From the NCBI GenBank assembly GCA_033763435.1, contig JANRKN010000041.1, positions 1 to 61,988 on the forward strand: DNA of 61,988 nt. Reading direction: 5' to 3'. Position numbers and translations under genes: made by a program. Below, in pieces: positions 1-7,895 of the stretch; within the stretch, counting starts at the first letter, position 1, and the number at the start of each line of letters is the position of its first letter. The notes beneath the pieces were generated by a model. The model was not told the origin of the DNA and did no database searches. It saw nothing but the letters and a program-made list of their open reading frames with translations. Source of the stretch: JANRKN01 sp033763435. GTDB taxonomy: Bacteria > Planctomycetota > Phycisphaerae > Phycisphaerales > UBA1924.

Positions 1-30
1 GGCGGCGGCGGCGGCCGCGGCGGCTGGTAA
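1..30 (+). CDS. C-terminal tail of a glycine-rich protein (partial)
   Basis: The first 30 bases read in one frame as Gly-rich residues with one Arg, ending in Trp and a TAA stop. A strong terminator on the same strand follows about 55 bases later, which supports a real gene end. Gly/Arg-rich tails of this kind are common on small RNA-binding (RRM) proteins, single-stranded DNA-binding proteins and DEAD-box helicases. The body of the protein lies outside the window, so the function cannot be assigned. Confidence 0.5.
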   Translation, partial: GGGGGRGGW

Positions 31-85
31 GCCCACCCGATCTCGCTGACTCGCTCAGCGGATCCCATCTCAACGCAATTCAAAG

Positions 86-120
86 CGCCGGCACGGTTCC
101 CCGTGTCGGCGTTTTTCTTT
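86..120 (+). terminator. Rho-independent terminator
   Basis: An 11-bp stem (positions 86-96 with 101-111, one G-T wobble) has a 4-base loop and is followed by TTTTTCTTT. It ends the rightward gene whose last codons open the window. Confidence 0.85.
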
Positions 121-173
121 GTCCCCGTCGTGCTTCGGCCCGGCCGCTTGTTTGCCCGGATCAGGCCGCGCGT

Positions 174-198
174 AAAAACGCCCGCTCTTCGCGGGCGT
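174..198 (-). terminator. Rho-independent terminator of the desaturase gene
   Basis: ACGCCCGC and GCGGGCGT form a perfect 8-bp stem with a 5-base loop. Read leftward, the stem is followed by TTTTTACG. It lies just beyond the stop of the leftward desaturase gene and faces the terminator at 86-120, so the two insulate a convergent junction. Confidence 0.8.
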
Positions 199-226
199 GG
201 GGTGTGTTCCGGGATGGTCGGCGCGG

Positions 227-1354
227 TCAGGCGTGCGCTTCGGGCTTGCCGTGGTGGTGATCGTGGTGGTCGTGGCGGTCCGGCAGACGCAGGTCCCACG
301 CCAGGCGCAGCGTCCGCAGGCCGAGGATCGTGATGTAGGTGACGTCGAGTTCCCACCACTTGCGCCCGTGGGCGACGCAGACCTGGTCGGCGTGGTGGTT
401 GTTGTGCCAGCCTTCGCCGTTGCTCAGGAGCGCGACGAGCCAGTTGTTCCGGCTGTTCTCGCCGGTCTTGTGCGACTGATACCCGAACAGGTGCGAGAGC
501 GAATTGACGCTCCAGGTGATGTGCCAGACGACGACGGTGCGGACGGCAACGCCCCAGACGACGATGCCCGCGGCGTACATCGACGCGGCGCCCAGGTCGC
601 CCGGGTGGAGGATCAGGCCCGCGATCATGCCGCCGACCCAGAAGAGCACCGCGTGGAGCACGTACACCAGCAGCCAGCGGTACTTCTGCTCGAGTTTGCG
701 ATAGAAGTCCTGCGTCATCAGGTCGCGGGCGTACTTGCCGGCGAGGGCGGCGGTGTCGGTGTCGCGGTTCTCGTAGATGATCCAGCCTATATGGCCCCAG
801 AGGAAGTTGACCAGGGGGCTGTGGGGGTCGGGCTGTTCGTCGGAGTGCTGGTGGTGCTTGCGGTGCATCGCGACCCAGCGGGCCGGGCCGCCCTCAAGGC
901 TGCAGACGCCCAGGAGCGCGAAGGTGCGCTCGAGCCAGCGGGGACACTTGAAGCCGCGGTGGGTGAGCAGGCGGTGATAGCCGACGTTGATGCCCAGCGT
1001 GCCGAAGACGTAGAGGCCCACGAACACGAGGGCGACGCCGGTCCATGAGAAGAAGGCGGGGAAGAACGCCAGCACCGCGACGAGGTGGATGATGAGCATC
1101 GCGATGGCCGTCGCCCAGCGCAGCCGCATGGGCGGCACCGCGGGCGGCAACGGAAGGGTGCCCGGCGCGGGGACCTCACGCTGCGATTTGGGGATGCGGA
1201 CCTGACGAGGCTCGGTGCCCGCGATGAACGAAGCCAGTTCGCCCGACGGCGAAGCGGTGGCCGGGGGCTGAGCGGCCGTGGACGTGGACTCCGGGGTCGG
1301 TTGGACAGGGGAAAGCGAAGGCGTGGGGGCGACGGGAGACTCGGACACGGGCAT
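227..1354 (-). CDS. Acyl-CoA/acyl-lipid delta-9-type fatty acid desaturase
   Basis: Integral membrane di-iron enzyme that introduces a double bond into a fatty acyl chain, adjusting membrane fluidity. The 375-residue protein has the three His clusters of the family: HRLLTH at 127-132, HRKHH at 164-168 and HNNHH at 317-321. Hydrophobic segments lie at about 80-125 and 225-280. The first 75 residues are Pro/Ser/Thr-rich and look disordered, and the C-terminus carries a His/Asp-rich stretch (361-368) outside the catalytic clusters. AAGGAG lies 11 bases before the ATG. The gene stands alone and ends at a strong terminator. The substrate form (CoA or lipid bound) cannot be told from sequence. Confidence 0.9.
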   Translation of the reverse strand: MPVSESPVAPTPSLSPVQPTPESTSTAAQPPATASPSGELASFIAGTEPRQVRIPKSQREVPAPGTLPLPPAVPPMRLRWATAIAMLIIHLVAVLAFFPAFFSWTGVALVFVGLYVFGTLGINVGYHRLLTHRGFKCPRWLERTFALLGVCSLEGGPARWVAMHRKHHQHSDEQPDPHSPLVNFLWGHIGWIIYENRDTDTAALAGKYARDLMTQDFYRKLEQKYRWLLVYVLHAVLFWVGGMIAGLILHPGDLGAASMYAAGIVVWGVAVRTVVVWHITWSVNSLSHLFGYQSHKTGENSRNNWLVALLSNGEGWHNNHHADQVCVAHGRKWWELDVTYITILGLRTLRLAWDLRLPDRHDHHDHHHGKPEAHA

Positions 1355-1564
1355 CGGGCGGGACTCCTTCCCGGCAGAGAGACACGCATCCGACCCCGTT
1401 TCCGCAGCCTCACACCGGCGAGCGGAGCACCCGAACCTTCGGCATCGTGTCCCCGGAAGCGGATAGTCTACACCGAATTCATCTTCCGGGCGTCACAATC
1501 CCGTGAAAAGTGGATCGTCCGGTCCGGGCGCCTCGGCCCCCAACCCGCCCCGGGCGGTCGGGAT

Positions 1565-2290
1565 TCACCCGTCCAAGATCACCGGCACGTTGTGCGTCAG
1601 GCTGTGGATCAGGGCGGACATCATGAGCTGCCAGCCCGCGAGCGCCCACTCGTCCACGGGCGCGGGGAACGCGCGCGACGCCTCGGCCCAGCTCGTCGGC
1701 TCGCGGTGGTTCAGCTTCCACGATTTCGCGTTGATGTCGAGCAGTTCGGACATTACGTGCCGCGTGGCGGCGACGATCAGCGCGTCGCCCCGCCGGCCCG
1801 GGAACGGGGGCACGGTCACGGGCCCGGCGAAGGCCAGCGGCAGCCAGAGGTCGCAGAAGAAGAGCGCCGGGTACGCCGAGTTCTCCGGATCCTCGAGCGC
1901 GACGTGCCACGCCGGGTCGGTGTCCATGTTCTCGGGCATCTGATCGGGGCGGGTGAGCTCGGGGACCGCGAGGTACGCGGCGTGGAGCCGCAGCGCGTCC
2001 AGACGCGCCTGGGTGAGCTGCTCGCACCAAACGGGCCCTCCGGCGGCTTCGAGCCACTGGGCCGCGGCGCCCGCGGCGGTGCCGGTCTTCTGCGGGCCGA
2101 GCAACGGTTCGATCTTCTTGCGCCAGGCGCTGACGGTGGTGAGGAACCCGCGCGGGTCCTGCTTAGCGATCGGCTGGCCGTCGGCGCCGATGACGCGGGC
2201 CTTGCCCGGGCCAAAGAGCTTTTCCAGCGGCGAGGGAAAGTCGCGGGCGAGATATCGGCAGAGTGGGCCGGCGTAGAGATCGAGGGCCAT
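1565..2290 (-). CDS. Conserved-looking protein of unknown function
   Basis: A 241-residue soluble protein beginning MALDLYAGPL. I do not recognise its family. It has no signal peptide and no long hydrophobic segment; it is rich in Trp, Pro and Ala and has an acidic middle around the Glu-Asn-Met-Asp-Thr-Asp stretch. The reading frame is open much further upstream, but that part is antisense to the thioredoxin-like gene, so the start is placed at the ATG at 2290. The gene diverges from the thioredoxin-like gene with an 81-bp gap, so the two may share a promoter region. Confidence 0.7.
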   Translation of the reverse strand: MALDLYAGPLCRYLARDFPSPLEKLFGPGKARVIGADGQPIAKQDPRGFLTTVSAWRKKIEPLLGPQKTGTAAGAAAQWLEAAGGPVWCEQLTQARLDALRLHAAYLAVPELTRPDQMPENMDTDPAWHVALEDPENSAYPALFFCDLWLPLAFAGPVTVPPFPGRRGDALIVAATRHVMSELLDINAKSWKLNHREPTSWAEASRAFPAPVDEWALAGWQLMMSALIHSLTHNVPVILDG

Positions 2291-2371
2291 GCGAGTGCTC
2301 CGCAGGGGAAGGTGGGGCGGGTGCGGCGGGTGGGGGAAGTGGAGAGTTCGGTCGCGCGCGTAGAATATCGC

Positions 2372-2944
2372 ATGATTACGCCTGAGTACGCGCGTGAGAA
2401 GTTCGGGCAGGGCTTGGGGTACGAGGCGTATCTGTCGACGGGCTCGGCGGATCAGCGGGCGGCATGGGCGCGGTTCGAGGCCGGGCTGTCGCTCAGGCCC
2501 GAACAGCATCATCTGGTGAACAACTTCACGCGGCAGATCAACGTGCTCGTGCTCTCGGGCACGTGGTGCGGCGACTGCGTGCAGCAGGTGCCGATGATCG
2601 CGAAGATCGCTGAGTCGAACAAGGACAGCATCCGGCTGCGGCTGCTGGATCGGGACGAACACATCGATCTTTCGAACCAGGTGAAGATCTGCGGCGGCAA
2701 CCGCGTGCCGACGGTGATGTTCTTCAGCGAAGACTTCGAGTTCGTCGCGATCAGCGGGGACAAGTCGCTCTCGCGGCTGCGTGCGGCGGCGCGGAAGCAC
2801 CTGGGCGCGGCGTGCGTGCTGCCCGGGGCGCCGGTGGATGAGGATGAGCGCGCCGCGACGCTGCAGGACTGGGTGAACGACTTCGAGCGGGTGCACCTGA
2901 CGCTTCGGCTGAGCCCAAAGCTGCGTCAGCGCCACGGCGATTGA
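2372..2944 (+). CDS. Thioredoxin-like family protein
   Basis: A 190-residue protein with a thioredoxin fold of the Thioredoxin_9 type. WCGDC gives the redox pair C66/C69, followed by a Pro-containing strand (the cis-Pro region RVPTVMFF). There is no signal peptide, so it should act in the cytoplasm, probably as a disulfide reductase whose partner is unknown. The open frame extends about 430 codons upstream, but that part is antisense to the two leftward genes. The start is therefore set at the ATG at 2372, where the thioredoxin homology begins. The last 40 residues are acidic, then basic. Confidence 0.85.
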   Translation: MITPEYAREKFGQGLGYEAYLSTGSADQRAAWARFEAGLSLRPEQHHLVNNFTRQINVLVLSGTWCGDCVQQVPMIAKIAESNKDSIRLRLLDRDEHIDLSNQVKICGGNRVPTVMFFSEDFEFVAISGDKSLSRLRAAARKHLGAACVLPGAPVDEDERAATLQDWVNDFERVHLTLRLSPKLRQRHGD

Positions 2945-3349
2945 GCTGGGGCGAGCGAATCACGAGCGATTGGTCTCTGTCCGGTTCCGAGGCGTTCTCG
3001 GCCCGGTGGTGGTGCGGGCGCGCCCGGGCATAACCCCCGCCCGAGAATGAGAAAGTGCAAGGGAATCGTCCGAAAAGTTTTGGGGCTGGGCAGCAAGCCT
3101 TGACAGCGGGTGGATTTGCGGTCAAACTGGGGAGAGAGGGATTGACGAGAGAGACAAGACACCAACCGCCCCTCTGCCTGGACCGTGCCGTGGGCGATTC
3201 GCCTTGAGAAAGCGAACGCGTGCGGTGCCTCCCTGTGTGCTCGGGCCGGGCAGAGCGAGCGTTGGCCACTCCCATCGTCAGACCTCGTGTGGTTTCCGAG
3301 CGTGCGCGTGTGCGTGCGTTCACAGGTCTCCTTTGAGGAGGAAGATGGG
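2945..3349. other. Intergenic region with the probable promoter and leader of the PTPG-tailed protein gene
   Basis: There is no convincing gene in these 405 bases. A TTGACA hexamer lies at 3100-3105, and a poor -10 candidate (CAAACT) follows at 17-bp spacing. The last 60 bases are rich in alternating G and T/C, and GAGGAGG sits at 3335-3341 just ahead of the next start codon. If transcription starts near 3135, the leader would be about 215 nt, long enough for post-transcriptional control, but I see no known riboswitch. Confidence 0.5.
3100..3128 (+). promoter_or_regulatory. Candidate sigma-70 promoter
   Basis: A perfect -35 hexamer TTGACA (3100-3105) is followed at 17 bp by CAAACT (3123-3128), which matches only three of six -10 positions. 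The perfect -35 in such GC-rich DNA is notable, but the weak -10 keeps this tentative. Confidence 0.4.
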
Positions 3350-4117
3350 ATGAAGACTGCTTTCGTGCTGGCCCTCGTGGCCTCGGCGGGCGCCGCGAGC
3401 GCTCAGATGATGTCGGTGGATCTCGGCGCTTACACGATCGACCGCATCACGGGCGGCCTCGCGCAGCCTTCGGATGGCTTCGGCGACCGCGTGGTGAACG
3501 ACTCGTACCGCAACTGGGCGAACCCCCCGTCGGCGCTGACGGGCGTCTACAGCCACGGCCTGGGCACGCTGAACGGCGACGACCTCAACATGGTCTCCAA
3601 CGGCGTTGGCTGGCTCAACGACATGGGTTTCTCGATCGCGAACAACAACCTCGCGGGGCAGCGCTTGGCGTTCCTGTCGGGCTCGATCAACTTCTTCCGT
3701 CAGAGCGACCTGTCGTTCATCGGCGGCTTCACGGTGAGCGTGGATGCCGCGACGATCTTCGGCGGCGGCGGCCTCGACGGCGGCTTCTCGGCCCGCCTGA
3801 GCTTCGGCGCGAACGCGCTTTCCGGCCTCAACATCTTCTTCGGCGCCAACACCGCGATCTGGGCCCTCATCCAGTGGGATTCGGCCACGGTCACCGGCGG
3901 CGGCTCGGCGGCCAACATCGGCCAGCAGCTCCGTAACCCCCCGGCCGTCGGCACCAGCGCTAACCAGCTGGTCCTCGGCAACAACGTCACCCCGGCGCCG
4001 TTCTCGAATGCCGTCGGCAACAGCTCGTTCTTCATCCGGACGGACAACATCCCGACCCCCGGCTCGCTGGCCCTCCTGGGCCTCGCGGGTATCGCGGCGG
4101 GCCGTCGTCGCCGGTAA
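3350..4117 (+). CDS. Secreted protein with PTPG/PEP-CTERM-like C-terminal sorting tail
   Basis: A 255-residue exported protein. Residues 1-19 form a signal peptide ending in SAQ. The body is rich in Gly, Asn, Ala and Phe with little charge, typical of extracellular matrix-type PEP-CTERM proteins. The last 23 residues have the tripartite sorting layout: PTPG, then a hydrophobic Leu/Ala/Gly stretch, then four Arg. The canonical PEP triplet is replaced by PTPG. In the PEP-CTERM family such tails are processed by an exosortase, but none is encoded in this window. The start at 3350 is decided by GAGGAGG eight bases upstream. The gene is monocistronic and ends at a strong terminator. Confidence 0.85.
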   Translation: MKTAFVLALVASAGAASAQMMSVDLGAYTIDRITGGLAQPSDGFGDRVVNDSYRNWANPPSALTGVYSHGLGTLNGDDLNMVSNGVGWLNDMGFSIANNNLAGQRLAFLSGSINFFRQSDLSFIGGFTVSVDAATIFGGGGLDGGFSARLSFGANALSGLNIFFGANTAIWALIQWDSATVTGGGSAANIGQQLRNPPAVGTSANQLVLGNNVTPAPFSNAVGNSSFFIRTDNIPTPGSLALLGLAGIAAGRRRR

Positions 4118-4233
4118 GTTCTCGTCGTTCGGTTTCGCACGCCGATCGGGGGTGTTCTTCGATCGGCGGACTTGGAAAAGTCACGCTTCCCGAGAGCGTT
4201 TTCTTCTCGGGTGAGCGTGCAGGACAGTCTCCG

Positions 4234-4268
4234 AACCCCGGACTGAACAGGTCCGGGGTTTGTTTTTT
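4234..4268 (+). terminator. Rho-independent terminator
   Basis: AACCCCGGAC (4234-4243) and GTCCGGGGTT (4251-4260) form a perfect 10-bp stem with a 7-base loop, followed by TGTTTTTT. It terminates the PTPG-tailed protein gene. A further weak hairpin lies at 4141-4167. Confidence 0.9.
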
Positions 4269-4275
4269 ACGAAGG

Positions 4276-4395
4276 GCGAGTCGTGCGTTGCGAATCGCGA
4301 GTCGGGCTGATGCAGCGTGTGGCGTGCCGCGTGCGTTGCCCCGATTCGCCATTCGCGATTCGCCACTCGCGTTCATTTCCCCACTCACGACTTGC
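4276..4395. repeat. Convergent-junction heptamer element, copy A
   Basis: The right half is four contiguous heptamers at 4343-4370 (GATTCGC, CATTCGC, GATTCGC, CACTCGC) plus two more at 4382-4395 (CACTCAC, GACTTGC). The left half (4276-4306) holds the reverse-complement units GCGAGTC and GCGAATC, so the two halves can pair imperfectly. The element fills the gap between the ends of two convergent genes and stops seven bases before the stop codon of the leftward one. Two related elements occur at 12634-12743 and 18991-19105. Confidence 0.75.
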
Positions 4396-4401
4396 GCACG
4401 C

Positions 4402-4974
4402 TCACTTCAACCCATGTTCACCCTTCGCGGCCCTCGCGGCGTTCCACGCTTCGAGCGCGGGCGGGTGGTCCTTCACGAGCCGGATGAGCTGGCTGGGCGT
4501 GCAGCACAGGCGCGTCGCCGCGAGACGCGGGTCGAGCTTGGACTGGGCGATCACGTCCAGCGCGATCGCGAGCATCGCGGGGTAGTCGTCGTGCGCGGGA
4601 TTGCAGGCGATCTTTCCGGCGGCATCGACGCGGGCGCGCCAGAGATCGGGCCGAACGTCGCCCCAGCGGTCGCGCGGCATCGGCACGGTGCGTAGGCGCG
4701 TTGCCAGCAGCAGGCGGAGCCGAAACAGCGCCTCGCGGTGGTTCTCGGTTGCGCTCCGGCGTTCGGAGGCCGAGGCGACGAAGCCCGTTGGCTCGTGCAG
4801 CAGCGTGACCTTGGTCTGGACCTTGTTGCGGTGCTGCCCGCCGGGGCCCGAAGCCCGGCCCGGGGTCAGGGTGCAGTCGCGCAGCAGCAGTTCGGGCGCG
4901 AGCAGCGCGGGGTGCTCGGAGAGGTCGCTCAGCGTCCAGGGCGTTTGAGATTGGGGCTCGCGGGGGTGCGACAT
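4402..4974 (-). CDS. Class I release-factor-like (GGQ domain) protein, ArfB-type
   Basis: A 190-residue protein with the catalytic domain of class I release factors. GPGGQHRNKVQT at 43-54 holds the GGQ (45-47) that triggers peptidyl-tRNA hydrolysis on the ribosome. It lacks the codon-recognition domain of PrfA/PrfB, so it resembles ArfB/YaeJ-type rescue factors or the bacterial homologues of mitochondrial C12orf65. However, its C-terminal 90 residues are not the short basic ArfB tail and carry no Lys/Arg-rich run. It lies 10 bp downstream of tsaD in the same leftward operon, a translation-linked context. Likely role: release of stalled peptidyl-tRNA; the exact type is uncertain. Confidence 0.8.
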   Translation of the reverse strand: MSHPREPQSQTPWTLSDLSEHPALLAPELLLRDCTLTPGRASGPGGQHRNKVQTKVTLLHEPTGFVASASERRSATENHREALFRLRLLLATRLRTVPMPRDRWGDVRPDLWRARVDAAGKIACNPAHDDYPAMLAIALDVIAQSKLDPRLAATRLCCTPSQLIRLVKDHPPALEAWNAARAAKGEHGLK

Positions 4975-4984
4975 GGCGCGCTTG

Positions 4985-6034
4985 TCACAGCGAGGTCGTC
5001 GGTACGGCGGCGAGGGTGAGCGAATCGCGCACGCCCGAGGCGAGAAGCTCGGCGCCGAGGCCTGCGATCATCGCGGCGTTGTCGACGCAGAGGTCCATGG
5101 GCGGGATGACCAGTTCGAGCCCCCGGCGCTGGGCGAAGGTGGTGAGCTCGGCGCGGAGGCGCGAGTTGGCCGTGACGCCGCCGCCCGCGAAGAGCGTCCG
5201 CACGCCGGGCGTGCGCTCAAGGGCGCGCTCGAGCTTGAGGACGACGGCGTGGCACGCGGCGCGCTGGAAGCTCGCGGCGAGGTCGCGCGAGCGCGCGGGC
5301 GTGAGAGGTTCGGCGGGCTTGCCCCGCGCGCCCGGCACGCCACGGACGGCGTAGAGCATCGCGGTCTTGAGGCCTGAGAAGGAGAAGTCGAGTGAGTTGG
5401 GCGCGAGGCGGGAGACGGGGAACTCCACCGCGCGGTCGTTGGCGGCAGGGAGCGAGGGATCGGAGGCGAGTTTGTCGAGGTTGGGGCCGCCGGGGTAAGG
5501 CAGGCCGAGGATCGTCGCGGCCTTGTCGTAGGCCTCGCCCAGCGCGTCGTCGATGGTGGCGCCCAGGCGTGTGAGCTCGCGCCAGGAACGCAGGGAGTAG
5601 AGCGAGGTGTGCCCGCCGCTGACGACCAGACCGAGCGCGGGGAAGGGGGTAGTGGGAGGCGCGGGGCGCGAGATGAGCCCGGCGTAGAGGTGGGCGTGGA
5701 CGTGATCGACGCCGACGAGCGGGAGGTTGAGCGACCAGGCGAGGGCCTTGGCGCTCGCGACGCCGATGAGCAGCGAGCCGATGAGCCCGGGGCGGTGTCC
5801 GACGGCGATGGCGGAGAGGTCGGCGAAGGTCAGGCCCGCGTGGTCGAGTGCGGCGCGGACGACGGGGAGGAGTTTTTCGAGGTGCTCGCGCGAGGCGAGC
5901 TCGGGGACGACGCCGCCGAAGGCGCGGTGGAGGTCGTGCTGGCTGGCGACGATGGAGGCGCGCACGAGCGTGCCCGACTGCACGATGGCGCAGGCGGATT
6001 CATCGCAGGAGCTTTCGATGCCCAGGACGATCAC
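4985..6034 (-). CDS. tsaD: tRNA N6-adenosine threonylcarbamoyltransferase TsaD
   Basis: Transfers the threonylcarbamoyl group to A37 of tRNAs that read ANN codons, working with TsaB and TsaE in the cytoplasm. The 349-residue length is normal. Visible signatures are the ATP-binding start IESSCDES, the metal-binding HVHAH at 111-115, SGGHT at 139-143 and FAGGGVTANSRLR near the C-terminus. The ATG overlaps the stop of the upstream protease gene by 4 nt, so translation is coupled. The release-factor-like gene follows after 10 nt. tsaB and tsaE are not in the window. Confidence 0.97.
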   Translation of the reverse strand: MIVLGIESSCDESACAIVQSGTLVRASIVASQHDLHRAFGGVVPELASREHLEKLLPVVRAALDHAGLTFADLSAIAVGHRPGLIGSLLIGVASAKALAWSLNLPLVGVDHVHAHLYAGLISRPAPPTTPFPALGLVVSGGHTSLYSLRSWRELTRLGATIDDALGEAYDKAATILGLPYPGGPNLDKLASDPSLPAANDRAVEFPVSRLAPNSLDFSFSGLKTAMLYAVRGVPGARGKPAEPLTPARSRDLAASFQRAACHAVVLKLERALERTPGVRTLFAGGGVTANSRLRAELTTFAQRRGLELVIPPMDLCVDNAAMIAGLGAELLASGVRDSLTLAAVPTTSL

Positions 6035-7746
6035 GGCGAGGCCGGAGTGGGCTTGTTGTCCGCGGGCTTGCTGTCCGCGGGCTGGGTTTCGGCGCTCGGG
6101 GCGGCGGGCTTGACGTCGGCGTCGAGCAGCCAGCGCTCGAGGTCATTGCCCGTGATGCGGAGCGTGGCGACGACGTTGCCGTCCTTGTCCTTGATCTCGA
6201 GCACGCCTCCCGTGAGGTCGGCGGTGCTTGCCCAGAGGTCCGGGGTCTTGGCGGCGGCTGCGGCGTCGCCCGCGGCGGACTCGAGCGCTTCGGCGCGCTT
6301 GTCGATCGCCGTCAGGGCGCGCGCCAGGCGCTCGCGATCCAGACGCAGGCGCTTGAGCTCGTCGACGGCGATGGTCGTCGAGGCGTTCTCGGTTGCGCCC
6401 GGGGGCTGCCAGGTGCCCGAGGCGTTGCGCGCCCGAAGGGCCTGAACGGCGGCGGTGAGCTGCGGGTCCTTGAGATGCGCGAGGACCCAGTCGGCGTCGG
6501 ACCACTTCTGGTCGGCGGGGGCGCTGCCCGCGCGGATGAGCTCCAGATCCCGGCGGACGCGGAGCAGCTCGAGCGCCTGCTCGTCGCTCATGGGCAGGTA
6601 AAAGCCGGGCGTGGGATCGACACCCCAGGTGGTGGAGGTGTCCTTGCGGGTGATGCTGCGTCCGGTGGGGAGGAAGTAGCCCTGCTCGGTGATCTTGAGT
6701 TCACCTTCGGAGGAGACGATGGGGACGACGGTCTGGACGGAGCCCTTGCCGAACGAGCGCGTGCCGAGGATGACGGCGCGGTTGTTCTCGCTGAGGGCGC
6801 CTGCGAGGACTTCGCTTGCGGAGGCGCTGGCGCCGTTGAGGAGGACGACCATGGGGAAGTCGGGGAGGGTGCCTTCGGGCTTGGCCTCGACGACGATTTC
6901 GGGGTGCGCGCGGCCCCGGGTGGAGACGATGCGACCTGAGGTGAGGAAGAGGTCGGCGATGGCGGTGGCTTCGTCGAGCAGGCCGCCGCCGTTGCCGCGG
7001 AGGTCGAGGACGAGGCCCTTGAGTTCGCCCTTGTCGGCGCCGACGGATCGGAGTGCGGCGAGCAGTTCGAGCGCGCACTGGGGCGTGAACTGGGTGAGGC
7101 GGATGTAGGCGATCTTGTTCTGGGGGTCGAGGAGGAACTGCCACTGGTTGGGGTCGGCGTCGGAGCGGTGGAAGCCCTTGACCGAGCGGGTCTTGATCTT
7201 CTCACGCATGATGGTGAGTTCGAGGCGCTGGCCCTTGCGCTCGATGGTGAGCTTGACCTGGGTGCCGGGCTCGCCCATGAGCTTGTCGATGCACTGGTCG
7301 ATGGTGAGGCCGTTGGTGGACTGACCTTCGATCTCGACGACGCGGTCTTCGGGGAGGATGCCGGCCTTGAAGGCGGGTGAGTCTTCGAGGGGGGTGACGA
7401 TGGTGAGCCAGCCGTCCTGCTGGGAGACCTGGGCGCCGATGCCGACGTATTCGCCCGTGAGCTGCTTGGTGAACTCGCGGCGGTCGGCCTTGGGGACGTA
7501 GACGGTGTAGGGGTCGTTGAGGGCGTCGAGCATGCCCTTGATGGCGCCGTCCTGGAGGGTCTTGTCGTCGGGGACGTCGACGTACCGGCGGTTGAGGAGG
7601 CTCTTGACCTCGATGAGCGGGTCGAGGAAGGTGTAATCGCTCGAGGCGGGGCGGACGACGGGTCGGCTGAGCGCCAACGTCGAACCGAGGAATCCCATGC
7701 CCAGCGCCAGCACGCACGCCCCGACCAGCACGCTCGCCTTGCTCAC
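6031..7746 (-). CDS. S41 family C-terminal processing peptidase (CtpA-type)
   Basis: A 571-residue envelope serine protease that trims C-termini of exported proteins. The N-terminus has a hydrophobic segment (5-25, signal peptide or anchor). A PDZ domain lies at about 98-180 and the S41 catalytic domain at about 205-400. The dyad is complete: S309 within ASASASE and K334 within FGKGSVQ, exactly 25 residues apart as in CtpB/Prc. After the catalytic domain comes a helical region of about 150 residues and an Ala/Pro/Lys-rich tail with repeated PADSKP-like units. The start is a GTG with GGGAG upstream. It is the first gene of an operon with tsaD. Confidence 0.93.
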   Translation of the reverse strand: MSKASVLVGACVLALGMGFLGSTLALSRPVVRPASSDYTFLDPLIEVKSLLNRRYVDVPDDKTLQDGAIKGMLDALNDPYTVYVPKADRREFTKQLTGEYVGIGAQVSQQDGWLTIVTPLEDSPAFKAGILPEDRVVEIEGQSTNGLTIDQCIDKLMGEPGTQVKLTIERKGQRLELTIMREKIKTRSVKGFHRSDADPNQWQFLLDPQNKIAYIRLTQFTPQCALELLAALRSVGADKGELKGLVLDLRGNGGGLLDEATAIADLFLTSGRIVSTRGRAHPEIVVEAKPEGTLPDFPMVVLLNGASASASEVLAGALSENNRAVILGTRSFGKGSVQTVVPIVSSEGELKITEQGYFLPTGRSITRKDTSTTWGVDPTPGFYLPMSDEQALELLRVRRDLELIRAGSAPADQKWSDADWVLAHLKDPQLTAAVQALRARNASGTWQPPGATENASTTIAVDELKRLRLDRERLARALTAIDKRAEALESAAGDAAAAAKTPDLWASTADLTGGVLEIKDKDGNVVATLRITGNDLERWLLDADVKPAAPSAETQPADSKPADNKPTPASP

Positions 7747-7765
7747 GCGAAATCTCCCGAAGGGT

Positions 7766-7778
7766 GAAGGGCAGTATA
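7766..7778 (-). promoter_or_regulatory. Candidate -10 element of the ctp-tsaD operon
   Basis: Read leftward, 7778-7773 is TATACT, five of six matches to the -10 consensus, placing the transcription start near 7766, about 20 bases before the GTG start. No matching -35 hexamer is seen at the expected spacing. Confidence 0.4.
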
Positions 7779-7895
7779 CGGGCGAGGGCGCGGGACTCGG
7801 AAAAAGGCGACAAAGTGCCCCGCGCGGGCGGAACCTACGATGGGAGGCAAGGCGGGGAGGACCGGCGCAGGACCGGCGGGGTGGATTTTTTCGAT

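Noticed and set aside
1565..2935. An N-terminally extended form of the unknown protein at 1565-2290
   Set aside because: The extra residues are antisense to the thioredoxin-like gene with its clear CxxC motif; the ATG at 2290 is the sensible start.
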